Below are positions 7,046 through 7,688 of a stretch of 7,688 bases of DNA, piece after piece. The translations under genes and the position numbers were made by a program. Each line of letters begins with the position of its first letter. Positions within the stretch are counted from its first letter, which is position 1. The notes beneath the pieces were generated by a model, which was given only the letters and a program-made list of their open reading frames with translations, had not been told where the DNA came from and made no database searches. Source of the DNA: Clostridia bacterium (GTDB lineage: Bacteria; Bacillota; Clostridia; Christensenellales; Borkfalkiaceae); contig JAGCMG010000044.1 in assembly GCA_017646555.1 (NCBI GenBank), forward strand, positions 1-7,688, in the 5' to 3' direction.

Positions 7046-7283
7046 AATATACCCGCGGTACCACTCAAATTGCGCTTTATTAGCGCCACTTCAGGTTACT
7101 ATAACCCTTTGCATTTACGTTGCTCTACGGGAAAGGTCTACTTTGCTAAACGCATTTCTTCTTTCCGGCTCTTGGGCCACAACGCTGATACTCCGTTAAC
7201 GGCTTGCACCAACCGCCGTCTCTCTTAAACTACCGTATCAACGCACTCCCCGTCGTTGCCTTTGTTTGAATTTTATATTATTT
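7005..7283 (-). promoter_or_regulatory. T-box riboswitch leader (tRNA-sensing), probable valine specificity
   Basis: The T-box sequence GAGTGGTACCGCGGG (7066-7052) matches the family consensus AGGGTGGNACCGCG closely. Uncharged tRNA binding would favour the antiterminator (GAG 7066-7064 pairing with CTC in the terminator arm) and allow read-through. The variable bulge base is U (UGGU), which pairs with tRNA discriminator A73. Stem I can be drawn as follows: CGTTG (7243-7239) with CAGCG (7187-7183); a specifier loop; GTTTA (7230-7226) with TAAC (7198-7195); AGAGAG (7225-7220); ACGGC (7219-7215) with GCCGT (7203-7199); and a GGTTGGTGCAA loop, which resembles the conserved apical loop. After GGA, in the place of the usual GAA, the specifier reads GTA (7191-7189, Val). 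ATC (Ile) or TAT (Tyr) in shifted frames also fit A73; the Ser and Glu readings usually do not. A GCGCT/AGCGC hairpin (7086-7072) precedes the T-box as a stem III. The leader controls the synthetase gene and probably the whole operon. Confidence 0.93.
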
Positions 7284-7289
7284 TTTAAT

Positions 7290-7319
7290 AATATAGCATA
7301 TCAATTCGCTTTTTGTCAA
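7290..7319 (-). promoter_or_regulatory. SigmaA-type promoter of the T-box operon
   Basis: A perfect TTGACA (7319-7314) is followed after 18 bases by TATATT (7295-7290). Initiation would fall near 7283, just before the first helices of the T-box leader. The sequence is A+T rich on both sides. No operator-like palindrome is evident around it, so the leader itself may be the main control, although the HTH domain encoded downstream could act here. Confidence 0.8.
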
Positions 7320-7345
7320 TGATTTTTGGTAACTATTAAACTTTA

Positions 7346-7362
7346 TACGCTTTTATAGCGCA
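7346..7362. repeat. Small hairpin after the upstream synthetase copy
   Basis: On the minus strand TGCGCT (7362-7357), loop ATAAA, AGCGTA (7351-7346) forms a 6-bp stem with one G-U pair. No U run follows, so it is a poor intrinsic terminator. No better terminator is seen between the stop at 7389 and the promoter at 7319, so transcripts from the upstream copy may run into the T-box leader and be governed there too. Confidence 0.3.
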
Positions 7363-7388
7363 ACTAAAATTTTTTAGTAATTATATTT

Positions 7389-7688
7389 TTATAACTTGTT
7401 GCGTTGAATTTTTCCACTGATTGTTTTAGGAAGTTCATCTCTAAACACAACTACTCTTGGGTATTTATAAGGTGCAGTATGGTCTTTAACGTATTTTTGA
7501 ATTTCTTTTTTCAATTCTTCGGTAGGTTCGGTACCTTTTGTTAAAACGATACTTGCTTTAACTACTTGACCACGAACTTCATCAGGTACTGCTGAAACAC
7601 CACATTCTAATACGTAAGGAAGTTCCATAATAACGCTTTCTATTTCAAATGGTCCTAGACGATAACCCGAAGATTTAATAACGTCGTC
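7389..7688 (-). CDS. Acyl-CoA synthetase paralogue, C-terminal 99 residues, cut by the window edge
   Basis: The frame is open from the window end (7688) to the stop at 7389. It encodes the C-terminal subdomain of an AMP-forming acyl-CoA synthetase. It begins within the hinge motif (DDVIKSSGYRLGPFEIE) and ends with PKTISGKIQRNKL, which holds the adenylation lysine. It differs from the end of the downstream fusion protein at 7 of 99 residues (about 93% identical), all mild or at surface-like positions. A Met codon at 7628 is internal, not a start. Whether this copy also carries the HTH and cupin parts, and whether it has its own T-box, lies outside the window. It ends 402 bases before the next synthetase start, separated by the promoter and T-box leader. 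Confidence 0.92.
   Translation of the reverse strand, partial: DDVIKSSGYRLGPFEIESVIMELPYVLECGVSAVPDEVRGQVVKASIVLTKGTEPTEELKKEIQKYVKDHTAPYKYPRVVVFRDELPKTISGKIQRNKL
7389..7688 (-). repeat. Direct repeat, copy 2: 3' end of the upstream synthetase gene
   Basis: This is the partner of the repeat at 4690-4989, aligned without gaps and about 90% identical by hand count. Two such copies in the same orientation about 2.7 kb apart could recombine, deleting or duplicating the T-box leader and one gene body. Confidence 0.9.

Noticed and set aside
7389..7628. A stand-alone 79-residue small protein
   Set aside because: The frame stays open to the window edge and the residues before the Met at 7628 continue the synthetase hinge motif, so this is the tail of a longer gene.
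1..7688. CRISPR arrays, insertion sequences, tRNA genes, phage genes
   Set aside because: No regularly spaced repeats, transposase-like frames, terminal inverted repeats or tRNA cloverleaf sequences were found on either strand by eye.

Overview
The window looks like chromosome from a low-to-moderate G+C anaerobic Firmicute, probably an uncultured gut or rumen type Clostridia member. The reasons are a T-box leader, AGGAGG-type ribosome binding sites, TTGACA/TATAAT-type promoters and oxygen-sensitive ferredoxin-linked enzymes. No taxonomic marker gene is present, so this is inference. All recognised genes lie on the minus strand, so transcription runs from high to low coordinates.

Layout in transcription order: (1) 7688-7389, the 3' end of an acyl-CoA synthetase gene cut by the window edge. 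(2) 7388-6988, an intergenic region with a sigma70-type promoter (7319-7290) and a T-box riboswitch with its intrinsic terminator (about 7283-7005). (3) 6987-4690, a 765-residue protein with an N-terminal XRE helix-turn-helix, a cupin and an AMP-forming acyl-CoA synthetase; its last 99 residues are about 93% identical to the upstream partial copy. (4) 4657-3578, a branched-chain aminotransferase (ilvE type). (5) 3585-2905, a P-loop ATPase of unknown role that overlaps ilvE. (6) 2854-296, a four-subunit 2-oxoacid:ferredoxin oxidoreductase in the order ferredoxin, alpha (VorB-like), beta (TPP), gamma. (7) 282-257, an intrinsic terminator. (8) 170-1, a promoter and the first 35 codons of a probable EamA/DMT-type membrane transporter.

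Working together, the operon encodes three linked steps: carboxylic acid to acyl-CoA (AMP-forming synthetase), acyl-CoA plus CO2 plus reduced ferredoxin to 2-oxoacid (oxidoreductase), and 2-oxoacid to amino acid (IlvE). The chain could run as amino acid fermentation. However, an ATP-consuming AMP-forming synthetase and a T-box, which opens transcription when a tRNA is uncharged, both fit biosynthesis better. The hypothesis is salvage of branched-chain volatile fatty acids (isobutyrate, isovalerate, 2-methylbutyrate) into valine, leucine or isoleucine by reductive carboxylation. In the best fold of the leader the specifier reads GUA (Val), and the T-box UGGU bulge demands a tRNA with discriminator A73, which agrees with Val. 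The most unusual items are the HTH-cupin-synthetase fusion, the tandem synthetase copies with the T-box between them, and the uncharacterised ATPase inside the operon.
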